Assembly (NCBI GenBank): GCA_021807465.1
Contig: JAKBCX010000054.1
Coordinates: forward strand, 1-8,056
From: Pseudomonadota bacterium
GTDB lineage: Bacteria; Pseudomonadota; Alphaproteobacteria; Acetobacterales; Acetobacteraceae
Reading direction: 5' to 3'
DNA length: 8,056 nt
In this document: positions 1 through 6,608 of the stretch, piece by piece
How the letters are laid out: the number at the start of each line of letters is the position of its first letter
Numbering within the stretch: the first letter of the stretch is position 1
Translations under genes and position numbers: made by a program
The notes under the pieces: generated by a model
The model's input: the letters and a program-made list of their open reading frames with translations, nothing else
The model's database searches: none
What the model was told of the DNA's origin: nothing

Positions 1-1570
1 TGCCGACATACACTTTCTCACCCGGATTCACGAACAGCACGCCGCGATCCTGCAACGAGAACAGCGAGTATTGCACGGCCTCGCCATCTTCCGAAGAGAT
101 GAGCGCGCCATTGCGGCGGCCTTCGATCTTGCCTTTCCACGGGCCGTAGCCGGCGAACAGGCGGTTCATCACGCCGGTGCCGCGCGTGTCGGTAAGGAAC
201 TCGCCATGATAGCCGATGAGGCCGCGCGATGGGATGCGGAAGGTGAGCCGCTGCTTGTCGCCACCGGAGGGGCGGATGTCGGTCAGCTCGCCCTTGCGGC
301 GGGACATTTTATCCACCACGGCGCCGGCATAGGGTTCGTCCACGTCGATGAGCACTTCCTCGTATGGCTCCTCGCGCTCGCCCGCCTCGTTGGTGCGGGT
401 CAGCACGCGGGGGCGGCCGATGGTCAGCTCGAAGCCCTCGCGGCGCATGGTCTCGATGAGCACGCCAAGCTGGAGCTCGCCGCGGCCGGAGACTTCGAAC
501 GCGTCGGTCTCGGTGGAGACGCTCACCTGAATGGCGACATTGCCTTCCGTCTCGCTGAGCAGCCGGTCGCGGATCTGGCGCGAGGTGACCTTCTTGCCCT
601 CGCGGCCGCCGAGCGGGCCGTCATTGATGCGGAAGGTCATGGAGAGGGTCGGCGGGTCGATGGGCGTGGCGGGCAGCGGGGCGGAAACTTCCGGCGCGCA
701 GATGGTGTAGGGGATGGTGGTATCTTTCAGCCCGGCCACGGCGACAATATCGCCGGCGCTGACCTCATCCACCGCCACGCGCTCCAGCCCGCGGAAGGAG
801 AGCAGCTTGGTCAGGCGCCCGGTCTCGACGACCTTGCCGTCCAGGTCCAGCACCTTCACGGGCATGTTGATGGTGGCCTTGCCCTGCTCGACGCGGCCGG
901 TGAGGACGCGGCCGAGGAAGGTGTCGGACTCCAGAATGGTGGCGACCATGGCGAAGGGCGCATCGGCATCAAGGGCCGGGGCCGGGACATGGCTGAGGAT
1001 CAGGTCGAAAAGCGGGGTCAGGCTCTCGCGTGGGTCGTTGAGATTGGCGACGGCCCAGCCCTGGCGGCCCGAGGCGAACAGCATGGGGAAGTCGAGCTGC
1101 TCCTCATTGGCGTCCAGCGAGGCGAACAGGTCGAACATCTCGTTATGCACGTCGTCCGGGCGGGCATCGCCGCGGTCGATCTTGTTAACGACCACGATGG
1201 GCTTCAGGCCGCGCGCCAGCGCCTTGCCGAGCACGAACTTGGTTTGCGGCAGCACGCCTTCGGCGGCGTCCACCAGAATGACGGCGCCATCCACCATGCT
1301 CAAGATTCGCTCCACCTCGCCGCCGAAATCGGCGTGGCCAGGGGTGTCGACGATGTTGATGCGGGTGTCTTTCCACACCACCGAGGCGACCTTGGCCAGA
1401 ATGGTGATGCCGCGCTCTTTTTCCAAATCATTGCGGTCCAGCGCACGTTCGGCCACGGCCTGGTGGGCGGCAAAAGCGCCGGACTGCTTCAAAAGCTGGT
1501 CGGTAAGCGTGGTCTTGCCATGGTCAACGTGCGCAATGATGGCAATGTTGCGGATTTTCGGCGCGGACAT
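1..1570 (-). CDS. typA: Translational GTPase TypA/BipA, 3' end cut by the window edge
   Basis: This is a ribosome-binding GTPase of the EF-G/LepA superfamily. Family members act in ribosome assembly and in stress or cold adaptation. Reading from ATG 1570-1568 gives 523 codons with no stop before the edge. E. coli BipA has about 607 residues, so roughly the last 80 (part of the C-terminal domain) are missing. The G motifs are all present: P-loop AHVDHGKT at 13-20, switch I NDLEKERGITI at 47-57, DTPGH at 75-79, NKID at 129-132 and SGR at 167-169. After these come a beta-barrel domain II (about 200-300), then EF-G-like domains III and V. These include the segments GRGELQLGVLIETMRREG and PSRGLIGYHGEFLTDTRGTG, both characteristic of TypA and distinguishing it from LepA and EF-G. 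A weak Shine-Dalgarno (TAGG) lies 8-9 bases before the ATG. The gene is divergent from the lytic transglycosylase gene. Family assignment is very secure. Confidence 0.97.
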   Translation of the reverse strand, partial: MSAPKIRNIAIIAHVDHGKTTLTDQLLKQSGAFAAHQAVAERALDRNDLEKERGITILAKVASVVWKDTRINIVDTPGHADFGGEVERILSMVDGAVILVDAAEGVLPQTKFVLGKALARGLKPIVVVNKIDRGDARPDDVHNEMFDLFASLDANEEQLDFPMLFASGRQGWAVANLNDPRESLTPLFDLILSHVPAPALDADAPFAMVATILESDTFLGRVLTGRVEQGKATINMPVKVLDLDGKVVETGRLTKLLSFRGLERVAVDEVSAGDIVAVAGLKDTTIPYTICAPEVSAPLPATPIDPPTLSMTFRINDGPLGGREGKKVTSRQIRDRLLSETEGNVAIQVSVSTETDAFEVSGRGELQLGVLIETMRREGFELTIGRPRVLTRTNEAGEREEPYEEVLIDVDEPYAGAVVDKMSRRKGELTDIRPSGGDKQRLTFRIPSRGLIGYHGEFLTDTRGTGVMNRLFAGYGPWKGKIEGRRNGALISSEDGEAVQYSLFSLQDRGVLFVNPGEKVYVG

Positions 1571-1818
1571 AGAGATAACCTATCGTTTAAGAACAAACAG
1601 GCCCGCCGCATTGCCAAGGCGTTGCGGGCAAGCCGGTCTGTCTGTTGATAATTTGCGCCCCGCATAGCGATATTGCGCCGCAAAAGCGAGGGCAAAAACC
1701 GCATGGGCGGCGCGCTTGGGCCGCTTAAGTGGGTTTTTTCCCGTTGCCGGGCGTGAAAAGCTCGTCACAAATACCCGATTTAACGTATAGGTGGCGCGGG
1801 GATTATGCGGGGGACACG
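1571..1818. other. Divergent intergenic region between typA and the transglycosylase gene
   Basis: These 248 bases are the only substantial non-coding gap. They must carry the promoters for typA (minus) and for the transglycosylase (plus). I find no tRNA or riboswitch-like structure and no convincing small ORF. On the minus strand before typA I could not find a well-spaced -35/-10 pair. On the plus strand a mediocre pair lies at 1764-1791. A short GC stem (1707-1711 with 1720-1724) and the T-run at 1734-1739 are present but do not make a normal terminator. Confidence 0.6.
1764..1791 (+). promoter_or_regulatory. Possible sigma-70-type promoter for the transglycosylase gene
   Basis: GTCACA at 1764-1769 matches TTGACA at 4 of 6 positions. 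TATAGG at 1786-1791 matches TATAAT at 4 of 6. The spacer is 16 bases. Transcription would begin near 1798-1800, leaving a leader of about 20 bases before the TTG at 1819. The match is modest and was found by eye. If real, it excludes the in-frame ATG at 1729, which would lie upstream of the transcript. Confidence 0.3.
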
Positions 1819-1821
1819 TTG
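1807..1821 (+). promoter_or_regulatory. Shine-Dalgarno plus TTG start that decides the transglycosylase N-terminus
   Basis: The purine-rich run GCGGGGGA (1807-1814) lies four bases before TTG 1819-1821. Starting at this TTG gives a protein that opens directly with a basic, then hydrophobic signal peptide. The alternative in-frame ATG at 1729 adds 30 residues that are polar and mixed in character, and it would bury the signal peptide inside the protein. I therefore prefer the TTG. Confidence 0.65.
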
Positions 1822-2517
1822 AAAAGGCTGGGTTTCATCTTGGCGATGCTGGCCATGTCTGGGGCGGCGCGGGCGGATTTACCGCCGGGCAATGCTTGCG
1901 TGGCCGCTGGGCATGATGCCGAGCAACTGAGCGCCCTGCCCGCCAATCTGCTCATCTCCATAGGTATGGTGGAAAGCGGGCGGGTGGACCCGGCCACAGG
2001 CCACCGGGCGCCCTGGCCCTGGACGGTGAATGCCGACGGGCAGGGGCAGTATTTCAGCAATAAGGCGGATGCCGAGGCCTTTGTGCGCTTCGCCGAGGCC
2101 TCTGGCGCGCATGATATTGATGTGGGCTGCTTCCAGATCAGCCTGGAAAGCCACCCGGACGCCTTTGCCACGCTGGATGATGCCTTCGACCCGGTAGATA
2201 ATGCCGCCTATGCGGCGCGCTTCCTGACGGCGCTGAAAGCGCGCACCGGCTCGTGGAACACCGCCATTGCCGATTACCACTCCGCCCTGCCGGATTTGGG
2301 CCTGCCCTACCAGCGCCAGGTGCTGGCGGCCTGGAAGCGCCTGGGTAATTTGCCACCAGGGCTGGGGGATGATGTGCAGGCTGCCGCCTATATGCCGCCG
2401 GATGACGGGGTTGTGCTGCAATCGGCGGCGGCCAAGCGCGTGCGCGTCTATTCCATGCAGACCCAGAGTGCCATCCCCGCACAACCTGGGTTGCCGCGGG
2501 TGATTACGGGCGATTAA
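1819..2517 (+). CDS. Secreted SLT-type lytic transglycosylase
   Basis: This predicted periplasmic enzyme would cleave the MurNAc-GlcNAc bond of peptidoglycan to leave a 1,6-anhydroMurNAc end. From TTG 1819 it is 232 residues. Residues 1-19 form a signal peptide (KR, hydrophobic core, cleavage after ARA-19). The SLT domain covers about 37-180. The catalytic glutamate is E52 in GMVESGR, the second motif is DVGCFQIS at 101-108 (the GLMQ equivalent), and AIADYHS at 149-155 stands for the third (AYN-like) motif. E52 and Q106 are 54 residues apart, against roughly 20 in Slt70-type domains. The extra segment contains PWPWTVN and a Q/Y-rich stretch, which I recall from an alphaproteobacterial subgroup of these proteins. 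The tail after about 190 is proline- and glutamine-rich with no visible domain. The gene stands alone on the plus strand, so context gives no substrate system. Relatives occur near flagellar or secretion genes, but none are visible here. Confidence 0.85.
   Translation: MKRLGFILAMLAMSGAARADLPPGNACVAAGHDAEQLSALPANLLISIGMVESGRVDPATGHRAPWPWTVNADGQGQYFSNKADAEAFVRFAEASGAHDIDVGCFQISLESHPDAFATLDDAFDPVDNAAYAARFLTALKARTGSWNTAIADYHSALPDLGLPYQRQVLAAWKRLGNLPPGLGDDVQAAAYMPPDDGVVLQSAAAKRVRVYSMQTQSAIPAQPGLPRVITGD
2514..2517. other. Overlapping convergent stop codons (TTAA)
   Basis: The palindrome TTAA serves both genes. Plus-strand TAA at 2515-2517 ends the transglycosylase. The complement of TTA at 2514-2516 reads TAA on the minus strand and ends the YqaA-like gene. 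No intergenic terminator can fit, so each transcript must either end inside the opposing gene or continue antisense to it. Confidence 0.95.
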
Positions 2518-3092
2518 GCGAATTTAAGCAGCAGAAACCCGGCAACAACCAATATGCCGATGCTGGCGGCGATAAGCCCGAGACGCTTTTCGATGAAGGC
2601 GCGGGCGGGTTCTCCGAAGAAGCGCAGCAAAGCAGCTTCCAGGAAGAAGCGGGCGCCGCGTGTGAGGATGGACAGCCCGATGAACTGCCAGAAATTGAAG
2701 GCAGCGGCCCCGGCGGCGATGGTGACGATTTTGTAGGGGATGGGCAGCAGGCCTTTGACCAGGATGATCATCGCGCCATAGCGCGCGAACCCGGCCTGGA
2801 AGGTGTGGAATGCGTGCTCATAATGGTAGAAATTGAGAATGGGCTGCGCCAGCTTGACGAATAGCGCGTAGCCGATGGCATACCCAATGGCCCCGCCCAG
2901 CACGCTGCCGATGGTGGTGATAATGGCAAAGCGCCAAGCCCGGAGGGGCTGCGCCAGCGCCATGGGCAGCAGCAGCACATCGGGCGGTATGGGGAACACG
3001 CAAGCCTCGGCCATGGCGGTGAAGAACAGCCAGACCGGCGCCGAAGGGCGGGCCGCAAGCTCGGTCACTTTATCGTAGGAGCGGCGGAGCAT
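2514..3092 (-). CDS. YqaA-family (VTT/DedA superfamily) inner-membrane protein
   Basis: This 192-residue polytopic membrane protein resembles the YqaA/SNARE-associated (VTT) group. Members of the wider DedA superfamily have been linked to undecaprenyl-phosphate or phospholipid flipping and to membrane homeostasis, but the substrate of the YqaA branch is not settled. Visible family signs are E29 followed by FPIPPD at 33-38, the glycine-rich helix GSVLGGAIGYAIG at 62-74, the re-entrant-type motif KGLLPIPYKIVTIAAG at 113-128, and TRGARF at 144-149. Hydrophobic segments lie near 20-48, 55-80, 105-130, 132-155 and 172-191. It begins 4 bases after the surA stop with no clear Shine-Dalgarno, so translation is probably coupled to surA. 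It is the last gene of the operon and ends in a stop shared with the convergent gene. Membership of the family is firm; the role in lipid transport or envelope upkeep is inference from family and neighbours. Confidence 0.88.
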   Translation of the reverse strand: MLRRSYDKVTELAARPSAPVWLFFTAMAEACVFPIPPDVLLLPMALAQPLRAWRFAIITTIGSVLGGAIGYAIGYALFVKLAQPILNFYHYEHAFHTFQAGFARYGAMIILVKGLLPIPYKIVTIAAGAAAFNFWQFIGLSILTRGARFFLEAALLRFFGEPARAFIEKRLGLIAASIGILVVAGFLLLKFA

Positions 3093-3096
3093 CGGC

Positions 3097-4383
3097 TTAG
3101 TGCTCGATGATGACGGCGCGGTGGCGCAGAATATCGAGGAGCTGCTGAGATTCCAGCGAGACGCGGTGATCTATGATCATGTTGGCAATATCCTGGTCCG
3201 ATGGCAGTGAAGGTGCCTGCATGCCGCGCGAGCATACCATGACCACGGCCACGCCGTCCTGCTGCACCAGCGGCATGCTGGGCGTGTTGAGCGGCAGGCT
3301 GCCCAGCAGCTTCTGGAAGCTGGCGGGGGTAATGGTGGCCAGCGCCACGGGGCCGGGATCCGCCGGATGGGCATTGCCATATTGGGCGTTCAGGGCCGTC
3401 ATCGCATCGCAACTATTGATGGACTTAACCTGCGCGGCCAGCTTGTTGATGGTCGCGGCCTGGGCCGGGCCGATCTGCCCATCGGTGATGGGTGTGCTGT
3501 AGGGGGCGAAAACCTGGCGCAGGCTCAGCACGGTTTGCGGCTGGTCGCCAATCTCATGCTTGTCGAGCAACTGCACAATGTCGTACCCGCCCGGCACGCG
3601 GATGGGATTGGAAATGGCGCCGACCGGCATTTGCTTTACCGTGGCGGCCACGGCGGGGTCCATCTGGCTGAGCTGAATATAGCCCAGATCGCCGCCGGAA
3701 AGTGCCGTTTGCGCCTGCGAAAATTCCGCCGCGGCAATGGGGAAGGGCGAACCCGCGCGCAGCTGCGTGATGACGGTGGCTGCGAATTGTTTGGCTGGCG
3801 CGTCGTCGCTGGGGTCGGTAACCGGAATGAAGATTTCCGCGAGATGGTACTTGGTGCTGCCAAGCTGCGCCTTCAGCGCCGCTTTCTCGGCATCCATGTC
3901 GCCTTGCGTGGGGGCTAGGCCTGGACCCAGCACCTTGTGCAGCACGGCTTGCCATCCAAGCTCGGTGCGCAGCTGTGCCAGCAGGGTGGAGAAGGGAATG
4001 CCCGCGGCAATCAGGCGCTGGCGCAGCCCGCCCGCGGGCATATTATTGTTCTGCTCGATATGCGAGATCGCCGTGGCGAGGTCGCTATCAGAGACGGTGA
4101 CGCCCAGCTTGGTAATTTCCTGCTGCTGCAGCATCTGGTCGATGAGCTGTTTGGAGACCTGTGGCGTGAGGTGGGAAATAGCCTCCGGCGTGGGGTTAAT
4201 GCCCATGGTAACGGCAATCAGCCGGGCGCGCGCCGCCACATCCTGCGTGGTAATGACCTGGCCATTGACCACGGCGGCAATAGAGGACGAATCGGTGATG
4301 GCGGGCGGCGCCAGCGATTGCGCGCAGGCGCTACCAGCGGCGCAAAGAAAAGCCAGCAGGGCGGCAGGAACCAGGAATTTCAT
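3097..4383 (-). CDS. surA: SurA-type periplasmic chaperone (parvulin-like peptidyl-prolyl isomerase)
   Basis: SurA escorts unfolded outer-membrane proteins, LptD among them, across the periplasm to the BAM complex. The protein is 428 residues, the same size as E. coli SurA. A signal peptide (1-21, cleavage after ACA) comes first. Then the SurA N-terminal chaperone domain (about 34-155, starting AAVVNGQVITTQDV), a parvulin domain (about 179-277, with GGDLGYIQLSQMDPA at 230-244), a degenerate second parvulin-like region (about 286-387), and a C-terminal helix that packs on the chaperone core (about 393-428). Two histidines usual in active parvulins are replaced: the position in the HILI-type strand reads AEIFI (182-186), and the late G-aromatic-H motif reads GYD (266-268). 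Isomerase activity may therefore be weak or absent, while the chaperone part is intact. ATG overlaps the lptD stop by 4 bases (ATGA), so synthesis is coupled to its likely client. A cysteine pair (C325, C384) lies in the second parvulin-like region. Confidence 0.93.
   Translation of the reverse strand: MKFLVPAALLAFLCAAGSACAQSLAPPAITDSSSIAAVVNGQVITTQDVAARARLIAVTMGINPTPEAISHLTPQVSKQLIDQMLQQQEITKLGVTVSDSDLATAISHIEQNNNMPAGGLRQRLIAAGIPFSTLLAQLRTELGWQAVLHKVLGPGLAPTQGDMDAEKAALKAQLGSTKYHLAEIFIPVTDPSDDAPAKQFAATVITQLRAGSPFPIAAAEFSQAQTALSGGDLGYIQLSQMDPAVAATVKQMPVGAISNPIRVPGGYDIVQLLDKHEIGDQPQTVLSLRQVFAPYSTPITDGQIGPAQAATINKLAAQVKSINSCDAMTALNAQYGNAHPADPGPVALATITPASFQKLLGSLPLNTPSMPLVQQDGVAVVMVCSRGMQAPSLPSDQDIANMIIDHRVSLESQQLLDILRHRAVIIEH
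4380..4383 (-). promoter_or_regulatory. ATGA stop-start overlap coupling lptD to surA
   Basis: On the minus strand the surA ATG (4383-4381) overlaps the lptD TGA (4382-4380). This arrangement allows a terminating ribosome to restart. Together with the matching junction at lptF-lptG, it indicates a single co-translated unit. Confidence 0.85.
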
Positions 4384-6605
4384 AGGGCGTTGAATCCGAC
4401 AGAACCGAGGGTTTTGAAATTAAGCTCCAGCAGTACCACCGTCGTCCCGTTATTGAGATTATAGGAGGTGAATTGCTTGGCGAAGATGAAGTTGATACCG
4501 AAACAATTATTCTGCCAGCCGGCGGAGGCGTTGATGTTGTCGAACTGGCCGAGCTTCAGGTCACGCTGCATGCCGGCCGAGAACGACCAGGGGCCGATAT
4601 TGGCGTTGGCGTTGGCGGTTACTTCCTTGCGCGGCTGGTAGTAAGCGGCCGGAGGGTTGATTGTAATCTGCCCGGTGGGGCTGGCCGAATCGTACAGCAT
4701 GTACGGGTCGGTGCTGGAATACAGGTAGCCGGTCGAAAAATTGAGTATATGCGTGCCGAAATTCGCCGTTGTGTCGATCATGCGCACGCCCATGGTGCTG
4801 TGGTCCAGCCGGGTGCGGTACACAAAATTCAGCCAGGGCGTGGGCGCCACGGTGGCGCGGGCCACGATGTCCGACACATTATCGGTAAGGCCGGATTCGG
4901 GCAGGTAATCCATGTTTTTGTGGAAGGCGTAGGATTGGCCGATCAGCCCGTCCAGTATGGCGCCATGGGGTAAATACCAGGCCGCATGCAGCGCGTAATC
5001 CACGCGCGAGCCGCCGCCCATGCGGTCGATGCCAGGATAGCGGTTGAAGGCGAACAGGTTGGTGTCCGAAAATTGCAGGTCGAGGCTGTCCTCGTTGGGG
5101 ATGATGTTGTTCTGCGAGATGCCGATATTGGGCGCGGCGACGATTTGGGCCTCTGGCTCGATAAGCTGGGTGCCATAATTGCCGGCCGGGCGGATGAAGG
5201 GCCAGGAGGCATAAACCGCGCCGTAAGGCTCGGCGCGGGCGGTGCTGGCCTGGCTATGGGTGCTGTAATTAGGCTGCTCGTTCAAGCCGGATGCGTCATA
5301 GCCCGCGGCCACAAGCTCTACGCGCGCCGTGCCGGTAATGCCGCCATCAAGCCGGAAGGGTATAGCATAGCCAGGGATGACCGCGGCGCGGCGCGTGCTG
5401 GTGCCCACATTGCGGTACACGTTGAAGGCGGTGGCATCTATGCTGAAGCGGCCGCCGAACTGGTCCTGGCTTGAGACGAAATGATATTGCGCATAGGGCG
5501 CGACGACGGGCAGCTCACTCTGCGTCACGCTGACGGCAAGGCCCTGGAAGGTCTGTGCCTCGATGCGCCCGTAGGCGCCGGGGGAGAAGCCCTCGAGGTA
5601 AACGTCGCTTTGCAAATAGGCGACCGTGGGCAGGATGGAGAAATCTTCCAGGTAAGTGGGGTTGGAAGCATGGTTGAAGTCGAACCCGGCGCGCCAATCC
5701 TGGTTCAGGTCGAATATGCCATTGGCGAAGACCGAGTTGCCGAAATCACCATGGTCGCGCCCGCCGGAAAGGTTGATGTCGAGGAAGCCCTTATTGAAGG
5801 CCTGGCGGTAATCGGCCTTCAACGCCGGGCCCTGCTTGGTGGCCACGATGGGGGTTAAGGTGAGATCGGCCGATTTGCCGAGTGTGATGAAATAGGGCTG
5901 GGCATAGAACAGGCCGAGCCGCGAGGATGAGCCGATTGACGGGAAGAGCAGGCCAGACTGGCGCCGCACCGACGGGTCGGGCTGGGTGAGGAAGGGGAAA
6001 TAGAAGACGGGGATGCCGTCCATCTCGATCACCGGGTTGGTGAACTCGATCATCTTATGTTGCAGGTCGCGCGTGGCCTTGGTGGCCCTTATCTGCCAGG
6101 TGGGCGGGTGGCGCGGGTCGGTCTTGCACAGGTCACAGGCGGAATACACCACCTTGCCCAGTTCCTCAATCTGCCCGCCGCCGGTACGCACCGCGCCATT
6201 GGCGATGATGCGCGCATTGTCAGCCAGGCGCGCCGAGACGCCCTGCAGCACCGCATCCTTCATGCCTTTTTGCAGCACGGCATGGTCCGCGAATACGGTA
6301 TTGCCGTCTGGCTGGGTGAGCACCACATGGCCTTCGGCCGTTACCACGCCGGTGGTGCGGTTGATGACAATTTTGTCCGCCGTCAGCGTCTGGCCGTTCT
6401 GCACCGCATGCACATGGCCGCTGGCGGTAATGACGTTGCCGGTTTTATCGTAGCTCACCGTGTCGGCCATAAAGCTGACCGGCGCCTTCGAGGAGCCTTG
6501 CGGCGCGCTGGGGGTGAGGCCCGGCAGATTTTGCGCCAGCGCGGGCGCGGTTGCCAGGCAGGTGGTGGCGGCCAGGAGGCTGAGGAGTCGCGTGCGGCGG
6601 TTCAT
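4380..6605 (-). CDS. lptD: LPS-assembly outer-membrane protein LptD
   Basis: LptD forms, with the lipoprotein LptE, the outer-membrane translocon that inserts lipopolysaccharide into the outer leaflet. The protein is 741 residues (E. coli LptD has 784). A signal peptide ends after ALA-24. Residues about 40-140 form the OstA/LptA-like beta-jellyroll, with repeated strand pairs such as ITASGHVHAVQNGQTLTADK and VVTAEGHVVL. The barrel follows from about 195, opened by the typical PVFYFPF (199-205) and PDPSVRRQSG (209-218) segments. It ends with alternating strands up to the last residues (VVLLELNFKTLGSVGF). The mature protein has only three cysteines: C157 and C160 in a CDLC motif, and C701 near the end. 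E. coli has four, forming two disulphides. It starts 3 bases after the lptG stop, with a GGAAG-type ribosome site inside the end of lptG. LptE is not in the window. Confidence 0.96.
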   Translation of the reverse strand: MNRRTRLLSLLAATTCLATAPALAQNLPGLTPSAPQGSSKAPVSFMADTVSYDKTGNVITASGHVHAVQNGQTLTADKIVINRTTGVVTAEGHVVLTQPDGNTVFADHAVLQKGMKDAVLQGVSARLADNARIIANGAVRTGGGQIEELGKVVYSACDLCKTDPRHPPTWQIRATKATRDLQHKMIEFTNPVIEMDGIPVFYFPFLTQPDPSVRRQSGLLFPSIGSSSRLGLFYAQPYFITLGKSADLTLTPIVATKQGPALKADYRQAFNKGFLDINLSGGRDHGDFGNSVFANGIFDLNQDWRAGFDFNHASNPTYLEDFSILPTVAYLQSDVYLEGFSPGAYGRIEAQTFQGLAVSVTQSELPVVAPYAQYHFVSSQDQFGGRFSIDATAFNVYRNVGTSTRRAAVIPGYAIPFRLDGGITGTARVELVAAGYDASGLNEQPNYSTHSQASTARAEPYGAVYASWPFIRPAGNYGTQLIEPEAQIVAAPNIGISQNNIIPNEDSLDLQFSDTNLFAFNRYPGIDRMGGGSRVDYALHAAWYLPHGAILDGLIGQSYAFHKNMDYLPESGLTDNVSDIVARATVAPTPWLNFVYRTRLDHSTMGVRMIDTTANFGTHILNFSTGYLYSSTDPYMLYDSASPTGQITINPPAAYYQPRKEVTANANANIGPWSFSAGMQRDLKLGQFDNINASAGWQNNCFGINFIFAKQFTSYNLNNGTTVVLLELNFKTLGSVGFNAL

Positions 6606-6608
6606 GCG

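Noticed and set aside
71..1648. A 525-codon open frame on the plus strand covering nearly all of typA.
   Set aside because: The opposite strand encodes an unmistakable TypA with all GTPase motifs. The plus-strand product is low-complexity (rich in A, G, H, D, L), has no domain, and is the usual open antisense frame in GC-rich codons.
714..1667. A second long plus-strand frame (317 codons) opposite typA.
   Set aside because: It is a shadow of typA in another frame, with a serine/arginine/proline-rich composition and no recognisable motif.
1707..1739. A GC stem (1707-1711 with 1720-1724) followed by a run of six T, resembling an intrinsic terminator on the plus strand.
   Set aside because: The stem is only 5 base pairs, the T-run begins 9 bases after it, and no plus-strand gene lies upstream to be terminated.
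1880..2484. Minus-strand frames (201 and 114 codons) opposite the transglycosylase.
   Set aside because: The plus-strand protein has a signal peptide and catalytic motifs. The minus frames have no export signal, domain or ribosome site.
4324..4383. Possible lipoprotein signal (cysteine at residue 20) in SurA.
   Set aside because: The residues before the cysteine (GSA) lack the leucine-type residue at -3. Cleavage by signal peptidase I after ACA-21 explains the segment better, and SurA is normally soluble.
3367..4464. Plus-strand frames of 175-218 codons opposite surA.
   Set aside because: They overlap each other and lie opposite a well-supported SurA. Their composition is that of antisense GC-rich frames, and they have no ribosome site or domain.
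4473..5858. A series of plus-strand frames of 125-166 codons opposite lptD.
   Set aside because: They are strung along one antisense frame complementary to LptD codons and match no family. The LptD reading is certain.
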